A stretch of DNA of 64,000 bases from Acidobacteriota bacterium (GCA_017307505.1 JAFKEE010000052.1:1-64000), one strand, 5' to 3'. Counted from the stretch's first letter, positions 17,614 to 27,831 are shown. Made by a program: numbers and translations. Notes: a model not told the origin generated them from the letters alone.

Positions 17614-18000
17614 CTAAAGCCGGAAATTGATCTCGATGTTGGCCTGCGCGGGAACCGGTCTCCCTTGCTTCATGGCTGGACGGAAGCGCCATTGTTTCAG
17701 TGCCTTGACGGCTTCCTCATCCAAACCCAAGGGATCCTTCGCCTCACCGTCGCTGCCCTTCTCCCGTAGCCGCCAACGCACCACTTTGATCTCGGTTGGC
17801 AGCCCGGATTCATCCACCACCATGGAAAGAAAGACGGTTCCGACAAGGCCGGCCGCACGAGCCGCCTCGCTATACTGCGGCTCGGAACGAGCGATCGGCA
17901 CAGGAGCGGAATCCTTACCAACAACCGGCATCGATTTCTGCCCAAACACGCCTGCAGCCCAAACGAACAGGGCAAAGAAAACAACAATTAGCCGTGACAC
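17614..18000 (-). CDS. Secreted TonB C-terminal-domain protein
   Basis: The 128-residue protein begins with a signal peptide (LIVVFFALFVWAAGVFG, about residues 4-20) and then a TonB C-terminal domain: PQYSEAARAAGLVGTVFLSMVVDESG and ALKQWRFRPAMKQGRPVPAQ, ending in IEINFRL. TonB normally has a membrane anchor and a proline-rich linker before this domain; both are missing here, so the product is probably a free periplasmic domain. Acidobacteriota encode many such proteins. A role with TonB-dependent receptors is inferred, not shown. Confidence 0.85.
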   Translation of the reverse strand: MSRLIVVFFALFVWAAGVFGQKSMPVVGKDSAPVPIARSEPQYSEAARAAGLVGTVFLSMVVDESGLPTEIKVVRWRLREKGSDGEAKDPLGLDEEAVKALKQWRFRPAMKQGRPVPAQANIEINFRL

Positions 18001-18097
18001 GGAAGCACTCCACCCGGAGCATATACCCGCTAGCTCCCCCGCTCACCCCTCATTTCTCACCGTTCAGGCGGGCCGATCCCCCTTTACTCCCGGGTCA

Positions 18098-18127
18098 TTG
18101 ACGCTATTGAAATCTGTCCGCTAGACT
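18098..18127 (+). promoter_or_regulatory. Putative promoter of metK
   Basis: TTGACG at 18098-18103 and TAGACT at 18122-18127 are separated by 18 bases. This leaves a leader of roughly 75 bases before the TTG start. A GCTCTGCAGAGC palindrome lies within the leader. The -10 match is moderate. Confidence 0.45.
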
Positions 18128-18207
18128 GACTGTGGAACCCCGAAATGCCCGTGGCCTGCTCTGCAGAGCCCCCGGGATCAAACTGACATTCCCAGGAGGG
18201 ATTTGCA

Positions 18208-19401
<1,194 letters not shown>

Positions 19402-19470
19402 ACCGTGCGAAACTATTAGTTCAGGCTCATTCGCGCCGAAACGATCAACTGGCAAATTCAGCCACTACTG

Positions 19471-19495
19471 GGCGGGCCTTTGAGGCCCGCCTTTT
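19471..19495 (+). terminator. Intrinsic terminator between metK and tig
   Basis: GGCGGGCCT at 19471-19479 pairs perfectly with AGGCCCGCC at 19483-19491 across a three-base TTG loop and is followed by TTTT. It ends 22 bases before the tig start. Confidence 0.93.
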
Positions 19496-19517
19496 GGTGT
19501 GTGGAGGTTCTTGGAAA

Positions 19518-20813
19518 TTGGCACTCATCGAAGGTTGTAAGCACTCTCTTGACATCCATATCCCGGCCGACGCCGTCGCCGCGGAGATCGAGAAGGTAGT
19601 CGAGAAGGTTCGCGCCAAGGCGCACATTCAAGGATTCCGTCCGGGCAAAGCTCCGGCGTCGATCATCCGCTCCAAGTTCATGGGCGACATCCGGCAGGAG
19701 GCTCTCGAGAACCTCATCCCGAAGTACCTGGAAAAGGAATGCGAGAAGGAGAACCTTCACGTCGTCAGCCGGCCGAACGTCAAAGACCTTCATTTCCACG
19801 AAGGCGAAGCGGTCCACTTCAAGGCCGAATTCGAAGTCGCGCCTGAGTTCGAACTCAAGGAGACGCGCGGGCTGACGGTCGAATACGCCGAGCCCATCGT
19901 CACCGAGGCCGACATCGACGCGCGCATCGAAGAGATCCGCGAGAGCAAGGCCGAATTCGTCAACGTCGATCCCCGTCCCGCTCAGGATGGCGATCACTGC
20001 CTGGTTTCGCTGCGCTCCATCGAGGGCATCGACGGCGAGCCCATGACGCAGGACGATATCAACATCGAGATCGGCGGCAAGGACACGTTCCCGGCTTTCA
20101 GCGATGCGCTGCGCGGCGCCATGCCGGGCGACGTGAACGACGCCGAGATCACCTACCCTGAGGACTACGCGGCCGAGCGCCTGGCCGGCAAGTCTGTCAA
20201 GTTCGCCGTCACCCTGAACCAGATCCGGCTCAAGGAAGCACCCGAGCTCAACGACGACTTTGCCAAGGATCTGGGCGACTTCCAGAACATCGGGGAACTG
20301 CGCGAAGAGATCCGCAAGGCCATCTTCCGCGAGCGCGAATTCGCGGCCCAGAACGAAGCCAAGAATAAGCTCATCGACAAGCTCGTCGACATGCACGACT
20401 TCCCGGTGCCGGAAGCCTATGTTGAGAACCAGATCGAAAACACGGTGGAGAGCCAGATGCGCCAATGGCAGGCGCAGGGTATCGACACCAGCAAGATCAA
20501 GCTCGACTGGACCAAGCTGAAAGAGTCCCAGAAGGACAAGGCCCGCCGCGACGTCATGGCCTCCCTGCTGCTCGGCAAACTGGCCACCACCGAGAGCATC
20601 GGCGTGACCAACGAAGAGATGGATGCCGAAGTCCAGCGGATCGCCCGCCAGAAACGCGAACCCGTCGCCGCGGCTCGCATGCGCATGGAGAAGGACGGCT
20701 CCCTCTCCCGCATCGCCAACCGCATCATCACGGAGAAGACCCTGAACTTCCTCTTCGAGCATGCCGTGAAGGAAGCGCCCACCACACCTCCGGAGCCCGC
20801 ACCGGCTGAGTAG
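19518..20813 (+). CDS. tig: Trigger factor
   Basis: Trigger factor is the ribosome-bound chaperone that meets nascent chains at L23. The 431 residues include the ribosome-binding N-domain with the GFRPGKAP signature (about residues 39-46), a divergent peptidyl-prolyl isomerase domain (about 155-235) and the helical C-terminal chaperone domain, with an Ala/Pro-rich tail. Start TTG at 19518 follows GGAGG by ten bases and gives MALIEGCKHSLDI. The next gene begins one base after its TAG, so the two are co-transcribed. Confidence 0.95.
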   Translation: MALIEGCKHSLDIHIPADAVAAEIEKVVEKVRAKAHIQGFRPGKAPASIIRSKFMGDIRQEALENLIPKYLEKECEKENLHVVSRPNVKDLHFHEGEAVHFKAEFEVAPEFELKETRGLTVEYAEPIVTEADIDARIEEIRESKAEFVNVDPRPAQDGDHCLVSLRSIEGIDGEPMTQDDINIEIGGKDTFPAFSDALRGAMPGDVNDAEITYPEDYAAERLAGKSVKFAVTLNQIRLKEAPELNDDFAKDLGDFQNIGELREEIRKAIFREREFAAQNEAKNKLIDKLVDMHDFPVPEAYVENQIENTVESQMRQWQAQGIDTSKIKLDWTKLKESQKDKARRDVMASLLLGKLATTESIGVTNEEMDAEVQRIARQKREPVAAARMRMEKDGSLSRIANRIITEKTLNFLFEHAVKEAPTTPPEPAPAE

Positions 20814-20814
20814 C

Positions 20815-21789
20815 ATGCTGCCGGCGGCCCGCCATCTTCTGGAAACGGAGGCCCGCGCCATCGCGCGGGCTTCTGAGCGTCTGGGCGGCGATTTTGAACG
20901 CGCCGCCAGTCTGATCCTCGAGGCCGAAGGCCGCGTCATCACCACGGGCATGGGCAAGAGCGGCTACGTGGCCCGCAAGCTCGCCGCAACCCTCTGCGCC
21001 ACCGGGACCCCCGCCTCATTTCTCCACCCCGCAGAAGCCGTCCACGGCGACCTCGGCCTGGTTCAGTCCGGCGACGTCGTCATCCTCATTTCGAAGAGCG
21101 GAGCCACCGAGGAACTGGTTCGCCTGGTGCCCCGTCTCCAACAGGCCGGTGTGGCTTGCATCGGGATCCTGGGCAAGACGGACAGCCCGCTGGCGCGCGT
21201 CTGCCAGGCCGTTCTCGACGCCCGCGTCGAGCAGGAAGGCGACGTACACAACCTCATTCCTGCCGCCAGCGCGATCGTGGCCGCGGCGCTGGGTGACGCC
21301 CTCGCCGTCTCTCTGATGAAGGCCCGCCAGTTCGGCCCGGAGGACTTCGGCGTCTTTCACCCTGCAGGCCAATTGGGCCGCAACCTGCGCCTCCACGTCA
21401 GTGACGCCATGCACACCGGCGACGCCGTAGCCTGGGTGACACCCGAAACTACCGTACGCGAGGTTGTCATCGCCATGACACAACGGTCGCTCGGGGCCGC
21501 CTGCGTACTGCACCCCGACCGGTCCCTGGCCGGCCTCATCACCGATGGCGACCTGCGCCGCGCCCTGGAACATCACGACGACATCCGCACCCTGCGTGCC
21601 GCCGACGTAATGACCACCCATCCCCTGACCGTGCCGCCGTCGGCTACGCTCCGCGAGGCCCTGGTGCTGATGGAGAAACGCCCGCGCCAGTTGTCCCTTC
21701 TGCCTGTCGTCGATCCCGATGGCTGCGCCCTGGGCATCCTGCGCCTGCACGACGTCTATCAGGCCGGGCTCGGCAAACCTCAGCCCTAG
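20815..21789 (+). CDS. kdsD: KpsF/GutQ-family sugar-phosphate isomerase (arabinose 5-phosphate isomerase)
   Basis: Enzymes of this family interconvert ribulose 5-phosphate and arabinose 5-phosphate for Kdo synthesis. Of 324 residues, about 30-165 form a SIS domain (TGMGKSGYVARKLAATL, HPAEAVHGDLG, ILISKSGATEEL) and about 200-322 two CBS domains (VSDAMHTGDAV, TDGDLRRALEHH, DVMTTHPLTV). This full SIS-CBS-CBS layout supports KdsD over a generic SIS protein. Kdo use agrees with a Gram-negative envelope. It follows tig by one base. Confidence 0.92.
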   Translation: MLPAARHLLETEARAIARASERLGGDFERAASLILEAEGRVITTGMGKSGYVARKLAATLCATGTPASFLHPAEAVHGDLGLVQSGDVVILISKSGATEELVRLVPRLQQAGVACIGILGKTDSPLARVCQAVLDARVEQEGDVHNLIPAASAIVAAALGDALAVSLMKARQFGPEDFGVFHPAGQLGRNLRLHVSDAMHTGDAVAWVTPETTVREVVIAMTQRSLGAACVLHPDRSLAGLITDGDLRRALEHHDDIRTLRAADVMTTHPLTVPPSATLREALVLMEKRPRQLSLLPVVDPDGCALGILRLHDVYQAGLGKPQP

Positions 21790-21793
21790 CCGG

Positions 21794-23266
21794 CTACTTC
21801 GATCCGGCCCACACAATCGACCGGTGCAGCAGATTCCGGAACCACGGGCTCTCGTGCGCTTCCCGTCCATGCCCCAGCAGGATCACCGCGACACGCGACT
21901 TGTCATACGGGCTGATCCACGCCAGTTCCTTGTCCGAAGTCTTCTCGTCCGTCGTCAGCAGCGGCTGGATACCCGCGGCGTGCCACACGTTTTTGTAGGT
22001 CTCGTCGAACACGCGCATCTGCGGCAACCCTTTTGTGATGGCATGCGTGCCCACCGGCGTAGCCACCATCTCCACATCATGCAGGTAAGACGAAGCGGGA
22101 TGCTCCCCCGCGGCCTTCTCGAAGTAGTGCCCGCCCACTACGTCCTTCCACCACCATTCCCAAGACTGGAAGCTCACCACCGCGTGATGCAGCACAATCA
22201 GGCCCTTGCCTGATTCCACATAGTCCTGCAGGTTCTTTCGCTGCGCCTCAGGCAGGTCCTGGATCATGTCGTAAAGCACCACCACGTCATACCGCTTGCG
22301 CAGATCGCCGCGGAATGCCGCCGGGTGAGGATCCACGTTCACCTTCATGTCCCGCCAGCCCTCGAACGCGCCATAGAGCGAAGTCTCATGATCGTGGCCG
22401 CCCGCCACCAGCAGCACGCGCAACGCGTCCTTGTTGACCGGATGCAGGTTCACCTGCGCCGGCAAGGTCACTTGCTTCGTCGCGGCCCATTCCACACCGC
22501 GCGCATAGCTGGCAGTGAAGCCTGTCGACTGCATGGCGTCCAGATCGTGTCCCAGAGCCGTATGGAAGACGCGGCCCGTCCCGTAGGCATTCGTCCACAG
22601 TAGCGGTTCAACCTTGCCGTTGCCGCCAATGCTGGGCGAATCGAACGCCGTGGCCAGGATGTGCACGCCCGGCTTCAGCCGGAAGTTGTGATAGAGCTCA
22701 TCGCTCAGCAAAAACGTGGGCTTCATGCCCGCCGCAATCGGATGCGCTGCATCCTGCCACTTCACCTCGTAGGCGTGCCTCTGGGCGTGGCCGGTCTTCG
22801 GATCCTTATCCGACCACACGGCGCCTACCATGTGGCCCCAGGCGGTCCAGGCCGGTTGGTACACCTCGGTGCGACCCATCTTCTCGCTTAATACCGCCGT
22901 TTCGCCAAACGGATAGCTGCCCGCATGCACCACCACCAGGCCCTTGCCACCTTTGACGAACTCCTCCACGGCCTTTTCCGCCTGCGCACCCCAGCGCGGA
23001 CCGCAGTAGTTGGACACCAGAACGTCGTAAGGGCGAAGCGTCTCCGCGGTCAGTCCGGACGGCTCCTCCGTCACCCTCACATCGAACCGGCCTGTCACCT
23101 CGAGCACTTGCCGCAGATACGGAGTCGTGGTGCGCCAGTCATGGTTATTCCGGCCTGTCAGGATCAGAACCCGGACCTTGCCTTCCTCGAAAAAGAACTT
23201 ATCCGGAACCTGCGGGACCTGCGCCAGGGCGGTCATGCAGAAAAGGAAACTGGCGGTGCGGAACAT
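21794..23266 (-). CDS. Secreted protein with two ThuA-like domains
   Basis: A 490-residue exported protein. After a signal peptide (MFRTASFLFCMTALAQ) come two ThuA-like, class I amidotransferase-fold halves. The first runs from about residue 30 (VRVLILTGRNNHDWRTT, VVVHAGSYPF), the second from about residue 280 (LRVLLVAGGHDHETS, IVLHHAVVSF, RVAVILLGHGREA). ThuA proteins are linked to trehalose or other sugar utilisation, but the biochemical role is poorly defined. I chose the ATG at 23266 because GAGG lies eight bases upstream; a start 14 codons earlier would spoil the signal peptide. Confidence 0.88.
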   Translation of the reverse strand: MFRTASFLFCMTALAQVPQVPDKFFFEEGKVRVLILTGRNNHDWRTTTPYLRQVLEVTGRFDVRVTEEPSGLTAETLRPYDVLVSNYCGPRWGAQAEKAVEEFVKGGKGLVVVHAGSYPFGETAVLSEKMGRTEVYQPAWTAWGHMVGAVWSDKDPKTGHAQRHAYEVKWQDAAHPIAAGMKPTFLLSDELYHNFRLKPGVHILATAFDSPSIGGNGKVEPLLWTNAYGTGRVFHTALGHDLDAMQSTGFTASYARGVEWAATKQVTLPAQVNLHPVNKDALRVLLVAGGHDHETSLYGAFEGWRDMKVNVDPHPAAFRGDLRKRYDVVVLYDMIQDLPEAQRKNLQDYVESGKGLIVLHHAVVSFQSWEWWWKDVVGGHYFEKAAGEHPASSYLHDVEMVATPVGTHAITKGLPQMRVFDETYKNVWHAAGIQPLLTTDEKTSDKELAWISPYDKSRVAVILLGHGREAHESPWFRNLLHRSIVWAGSK

Positions 23267-23465
23267 GGTCGAACCTCGATACTGCTTGCAATCAACCCTT
23301 TCCAGCATACGCGCGTGCCGGGGCTGTTGCGCGCCGATACCTGGCCCACAGGTTCGCCGATAACCTCCGGGCGTGTCGCGCGTCCAACTTTGAGACAGGA
23401 TGCACTCAAAATTTTGGCGAATGCGCCGGATGAAGCGGCTAGTGGCTCAGGGTAGACTGTAGGCT

Positions 23466-24035
23466 ATGCTCTCGTCAGACGTGACGCAACTGTTGAGGAG
23501 TTGGCGCGACGGCAACAAACAGGCGCTGGATGAACTGCTGCCACTCGTCTACACGGAGCTCCGTGGCCTCGCCGAGCGCGCCCTGCGCCATGAGCGGCCC
23601 GGCCATACCCTGCAGAGCACCGCGCTCGTCCACGAAGCCTACCTGCGTCTGGTCCAGCAGGAAAACGCCGAGTGGCAGAACCGAGCCCACTTCTTCGCCA
23701 TGGCCGCGCGCATGATCCGCCGTATCCTGGTCGATCACGCACGCGCCCGCCATGCCGCCAAACGCGGCTCCGGCATGCCCAAACTGGCCCTGGACGAAGC
23801 CCTCGGCGTCGCGGAGAAGAATGATTGGGAAGTGCTCGCTCTCGACGATGCCCTCAACCGCCTCGCCCAGATGGATGAGCAGCAGGCCCAGGTTGTCGAA
23901 ATGCGATTCTTTGCCGGACTCACCGTAGAGGAGACCGCCGAAGCCCTGGGCATCTCCACCGCCACCGTCAAACGGGATTGGGCCACAGCCAAGGCCTGGC
24001 TCTTCCGGGAGGTCAGCCGCGCCGGCGGAGCATGA
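23466..24035 (+). CDS. ECF-type RNA polymerase sigma factor (TIGR02999-like)
   Basis: A 189-residue sigma factor. Region 2 appears at about residues 10-90 (LRSWRDGNKQALDELLPLVY, TALVHEAYLRL, FFAMAARMIRRILVDHARA) and region 4 at about 125-180 (VVEMRFFAGLTVEETAEALGISTATVKRDW). The HEAYLRL and LVDHAR motifs are characteristic of the sigma-70 ECF group common in Acidobacteriota and Planctomycetes. Its TGA overlaps the ATG of a protein kinase gene, so kinase and sigma factor are made together; no anti-sigma factor is next to it. Confidence 0.93.
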   Translation: MLSSDVTQLLRSWRDGNKQALDELLPLVYTELRGLAERALRHERPGHTLQSTALVHEAYLRLVQQENAEWQNRAHFFAMAARMIRRILVDHARARHAAKRGSGMPKLALDEALGVAEKNDWEVLALDDALNRLAQMDEQQAQVVEMRFFAGLTVEETAEALGISTATVKRDWATAKAWLFREVSRAGGA

Positions 24036-26527
24036 AAAGCGAGCAGTGGGCCGTTGTTAAGGAGATCCTCTACGAAGCGCTCGAGCGGCCCTGCGAAGCG
24101 CGCCGCGAGTACGTCCTGCAAGCCTGCGGACCCCAGACGGAGCTGGCCGAAGAGGTGTTCTCCCTGCTCAATGCACAGGACGAGAACTCCGGCTTCCTCA
24201 CCGTTCATCCTCCTGCCGAAATCGTTCCGGTGCCCGACCTGGAGCCCGGTGACCGCATCGGCCCCTACCGCATCGTGGAAGAGATCGGACGCGGTGGCAT
24301 GGGCAGCGTCTACCTCGCCGTGCGCGACGACGGCGCCTATGAGCAGCAGGTGGCCATCAAGCTGGTCAAGCGCGGCATGGACACAGACTTCGTCCTGCAG
24401 CGCTTCCGCTACGAACGCCAGTTGCTGGCTTTCCTCAGCCATCCCTACATCGCTCGCCTGCTGGAAGGCGGCACCACCTCCGATGGCCGGCCGTACTTCG
24501 TCATGGAGTTCGTGCCCGGCCGGCCCATCATGCACTACTGCAGCGAAGAGCGTGTCGATCTGGAGGGCCGTCTGCGCATCTTCCGGCAGGTCTGTGAGGC
24601 GGTCGACCACGCCCATCGGAACCTCATCGTCCACCGCGATCTGAAGCCGGCCAATATCCTCATTACCGAGGACGGCATCCCACGGCTGCTCGATTTCGGC
24701 ATCGCCACGCTGCTGCTGCCCGACGCGCCCGAGATGGCCGCCGCCCGCACCGGGGAAACCCGCATGCTCACGCCGGACTACTGCAGTCCGGAGCAGTTTC
24801 GCGGCGAGCCCGTCACCACCGCCGCCGATGTCTACTCGCTCGGCACGGTCCTTTACGAACTCCTCACGGGCCAGAAGGCTCACAAGTTCCAGTCGAAGGT
24901 TCACTCCGAACTCGAACGCGTCATCTGCCATGAGGATCCGCCCCGGCCCAGCGAGGCAGTCACTGAGCACGTCGCCCATGCCAGCATCCAGCCCAGGAAC
25001 CTCCGCGGCGACCTCGATCGCATTGTCCTGAAGGCCATGCATAAGGAGCCGGCGCGGCGCTACTCCTCGGTAGAGCAACTCTCCGAAGACCTGCGGCGCT
25101 ACCTGGAAGGCCGGCCCGTCCTCGCTCAGCCCGACTCGCTCTCCTATCGCTGGCGCAAGTTCGTGGCGCGAAACAAAGCCAGTGTGGCGGCGGGAGCAAT
25201 GGCCGGACTCTGCCTGCTCGGCGGCATCGTGGCGACTGCCTGGCAGGCCCATATCGCCGGCATTCAGCGCGACCGCGCCGAGCGCCGTTTCCAGGACGTA
25301 CGCCGGCTCGCTACTTCCTTCCTGGTCGAGAACGATACGCTGGCCACCCTTCCGGGAGGCACGGGCATCCGCGGCAAGCTCATCCAACGGTCTCTGGAAT
25401 ACCTCGACGGCCTGGCCAGGGAGGCAGCCGGCGACCTCAGCCTGCAACGGGAACTCGCCATGGCCTATGAGAAGATGGGCGACGTTCAGGGCCGTGCGGA
25501 TGGTCCCAACGTGGGAGATACCGCTGCCGCCCTCAGCAGCTACCGCAAGGCCCTCGCAATCCGCGAGTCCATCCAGGCGGCCGAGCCCGGCAACGTCGAA
25601 AATCAACGCCATCTGGCCGTCTCCCTATCCCGCATGAGTGGCGTGCTGAAGATCGCCGGGGCATACCCCGCAGGTCTCGAACTGGACCGCCGCGCCCTGG
25701 GCATCCGCGAACGCCTGCTGGCGGGCGATCCCGGCAATCGCGGACTGCAGCGCGAAGTGGCGGCCAGCTACACGACGCTCGGCGGCAGCCTGTTCCAGGT
25801 GGGCCAATGGTCTGGAGTCCTGCCGGCCCGCCAGAATGCCCTAAAGCTCTACGCCGCCCTCGCGCAGCGCGCGGACGCTACTTCGGAAGACTGGCACGGC
25901 CTGGCCCTGGCCAACCTGCGCATGGGCAGTATCCTCCGTCATTCCAAGCAGCCAGTGGAATCGGAACGCCACTATCTGGACGCCATGAAAGCCGCTCGCG
26001 GCGGCCTCAAACTCTGGCCCTCCAATCTCGGGCTCCGGCAGATGGAAGCTTCAGCCGCCAGCGGCCTGGGCAGCCTGAACCTGGAATTGGGCCATCTGGA
26101 TGCCGCCCTCCGCAACTTCCAGACAGCCCAGGGGATCTATGAGGACCTGGGGCGGGCCGATCCCGATGACGTCCGCCTGCGCAGTCTCACGGCCACTGAA
26201 CACTTCCACATTGGCCGGGCCCTGCTGAAGCAACGCCAGGCCTCACAGGCAATGGAGGAGTTCCGGCAGTCGCTCTCCCTGCGCGAATCCGTCGCCGCCA
26301 GGAACCCTCTGAACGCCGGAGCCAAGGGCGAGGTGGCTGAGTCCCTGGCCGGTCTGGGCGACACCCACGCCGCCATTGGGAACCGCAGCGAAGCGATGAT
26401 CTGGTATGGCCGCGCCCTGGCAGTCCTCGAAGACCTCAAAAGACAGAAACGGGCCAATTCAGCGAGCTTGACTGAGTTGGCCCGTGTCTCCTCCGAGATG
26501 GCGAAATTGACCGCGAACGGCCGTTAA
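24032..26527 (+). CDS. PknB-type Ser/Thr protein kinase with C-terminal repeat domain
   Basis: An 831-residue membrane kinase. The kinase domain spans about residues 78-360, with the glycine loop GRGGMGSVY, catalytic Lys110 (VAIK), HRD at 201-203 (HRDLKPANIL) and DFG at 221-223. One membrane span follows at about 385-405, then a long helical region with TPR-like units of about 45 residues (for example VGDTAAALSSYRKALAIRES and NRSEAMIWYGRALAVLEDL) that probably faces the periplasm. The first 75 residues resemble the helical start common to Acidobacteriota kinases paired with ECF sigma factors. It overlaps that sigma gene by four bases; the pair probably forms one signalling route. Confidence 0.93.
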   Translation: MKSEQWAVVKEILYEALERPCEARREYVLQACGPQTELAEEVFSLLNAQDENSGFLTVHPPAEIVPVPDLEPGDRIGPYRIVEEIGRGGMGSVYLAVRDDGAYEQQVAIKLVKRGMDTDFVLQRFRYERQLLAFLSHPYIARLLEGGTTSDGRPYFVMEFVPGRPIMHYCSEERVDLEGRLRIFRQVCEAVDHAHRNLIVHRDLKPANILITEDGIPRLLDFGIATLLLPDAPEMAAARTGETRMLTPDYCSPEQFRGEPVTTAADVYSLGTVLYELLTGQKAHKFQSKVHSELERVICHEDPPRPSEAVTEHVAHASIQPRNLRGDLDRIVLKAMHKEPARRYSSVEQLSEDLRRYLEGRPVLAQPDSLSYRWRKFVARNKASVAAGAMAGLCLLGGIVATAWQAHIAGIQRDRAERRFQDVRRLATSFLVENDTLATLPGGTGIRGKLIQRSLEYLDGLAREAAGDLSLQRELAMAYEKMGDVQGRADGPNVGDTAAALSSYRKALAIRESIQAAEPGNVENQRHLAVSLSRMSGVLKIAGAYPAGLELDRRALGIRERLLAGDPGNRGLQREVAASYTTLGGSLFQVGQWSGVLPARQNALKLYAALAQRADATSEDWHGLALANLRMGSILRHSKQPVESERHYLDAMKAARGGLKLWPSNLGLRQMEASAASGLGSLNLELGHLDAALRNFQTAQGIYEDLGRADPDDVRLRSLTATEHFHIGRALLKQRQASQAMEEFRQSLSLRESVAARNPLNAGAKGEVAESLAGLGDTHAAIGNRSEAMIWYGRALAVLEDLKRQKRANSASLTELARVSSEMAKLTANGR

Positions 26528-27474
26528 GCCGCCGGTCTGGTATACAGTTCCACAGTGGCCGAGGACGCGAACTTCGGGCCCTCGCCCGTCGCCAGCCACG
26601 CTTCTACCGTATACAAACCGTCGTCCAGGCCCGCCGCCGTCGCTGCGTCGATCTCGCCTTCGATCAGATACGACTTCGGGCCGCCGACTGTCTCTTCCCC
26701 GACGACATCCAGGAATGCCTTGCCCTCGGACCATCGGTATACGACGGCTCCGGACGGATTCCGCAGAACCATGTCATAGCGTTGCGAGGTGGGAAACTGA
26801 ACCCTCACGCCCAGCGCCGACACGGCGTCAATCTGGAGCACCGCCTGCAGATGCAAGGCTTCGGCCGCGGTCCGGCGCTGGAACGAGTTCTCCGGCACGC
26901 TCACCCGGACGATCACGCTGGGCCCGGCACTAAATGTGAATTTCCCTACGCGGGCCGAAACGAGATCGTACTGCACCGGGCCGGCCAGGGTATTGACCAC
27001 GCGCCGCACCAACCCGATGTTCTCGAGGTAGGTCTCTTCCTGGAAGCCGGCATCGGCACACGCGCCGGGGCCGTAGCTCACCGTCTGTGCCGCCGGAAAG
27101 ATGCCCACCGGGCCGGCGTACTCGCCACGCTTCGCCGGCGCCTCCGCGGTCTGCTTGCAGCCGCTCAGGGGCGATTCCCATTGCTTCCCCGGGTCGAACA
27201 GCGTGACCGGAGATTCCGTGCCCGCTTCCATGTCTACCTGGACGAGATTTCCTTCGGCGGTTCTGCGCAGAAAGTTCCGGGCTACCCCGTAGCCTTTGAC
27301 CGAGTAGTAGACCTCACCGTTGAACTGATGGGGGGTGCCGACGCTGATCGTGAAGGTTTCTGAGGATTTGTCAGACCGGTAAGTCCAATAATTGCCGTCT
27401 CCTAGCGGAAGGTAATCCTGGGCGAAGACCGACGGGCACAACAGGACCGCGAACAGGGCCGTAGTGGTTCTCAT
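26524..27474 (-). CDS. Secreted protein with BsuPI-like domain
   Basis: A 316-residue exported protein with a signal peptide (TTTALFAVLLCPSVFA, about 3-18). The region to about residue 195 starts DYLPLGDGNYWTYRS and is typical of uncharacterised secreted proteins with an N-terminal beta-rich domain. The C-terminal part (about 200-310: QFPTSQRYDMVLRNPSGAVVYRWSEGKAF) matches the BsuPI intracellular-proteinase-inhibitor fold. Whether it inhibits a protease is unknown. The stop overlaps the kinase stop by four bases, tail to tail. Confidence 0.75.
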   Translation of the reverse strand: MRTTTALFAVLLCPSVFAQDYLPLGDGNYWTYRSDKSSETFTISVGTPHQFNGEVYYSVKGYGVARNFLRRTAEGNLVQVDMEAGTESPVTLFDPGKQWESPLSGCKQTAEAPAKRGEYAGPVGIFPAAQTVSYGPGACADAGFQEETYLENIGLVRRVVNTLAGPVQYDLVSARVGKFTFSAGPSVIVRVSVPENSFQRRTAAEALHLQAVLQIDAVSALGVRVQFPTSQRYDMVLRNPSGAVVYRWSEGKAFLDVVGEETVGGPKSYLIEGEIDAATAAGLDDGLYTVEAWLATGEGPKFASSATVELYTRPAA

Positions 27475-27831
27475 GCCCTACACGCGCGATCGACCGAAGT
27501 GAAGGATCAAAGCACTTCCACAAGTTACAACTGGAACCGCGGTTCCACGGTGGGGTACCGGGGGCCTCAGCGGTGTCACAGCCACCTGGAGGAGGAGGAA
27601 GCCAGCAGCTACCGCCAGGCCCCCGCCAGTGGATACGTACAAGGCCACCGGAGACGAAGGAAAATGCTAGACCGGTGGGGTACGCGTTAGATCTCGGTTC
27701 CGAAGTACCACGAGCTCAAACAGGCCGCCAGAATCGTGGCCACAGTTTCCACACGCGGCCAGCGATGGTAGCACCTCCCTGCACAGAGTGTAGGCCCACC
27801 TGCGCCTCTTGGGAAGAGGAATCTTCGATTT
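27475..27831. other. Non-coding 357-base stretch with palindrome and direct repeat
   Basis: No credible gene is visible: open frames here are short or have no family-like composition. Two signals stand out. A perfect 14-base palindrome, GGAACCGCGGTTCC, lies at 27533-27546, about 60 bases upstream of the BsuPI gene start. The 10-mer GGTGGGGTAC occurs at 27549-27558 and again at 27674-27683. The rest is featureless GC-rich sequence. It could carry a promoter for the gene on - strand or be a remnant. Confidence 0.5.

Noticed and set aside
18001-18207. SAM riboswitch upstream of metK
   Set aside because: The leader has a palindrome but I see no SAM-I type core with its conserved stems and no terminator/antiterminator pair.
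23735-25612. A 625-codon open frame on the - strand
   Set aside because: It lies antisense to the sigma factor and kinase genes and shows no family features.
27499-27690. A 63-codon frame in the gap after the BsuPI gene
   Set aside because: No ribosome site, no resemblance to a known protein, and it contains the palindrome and repeat that look regulatory.
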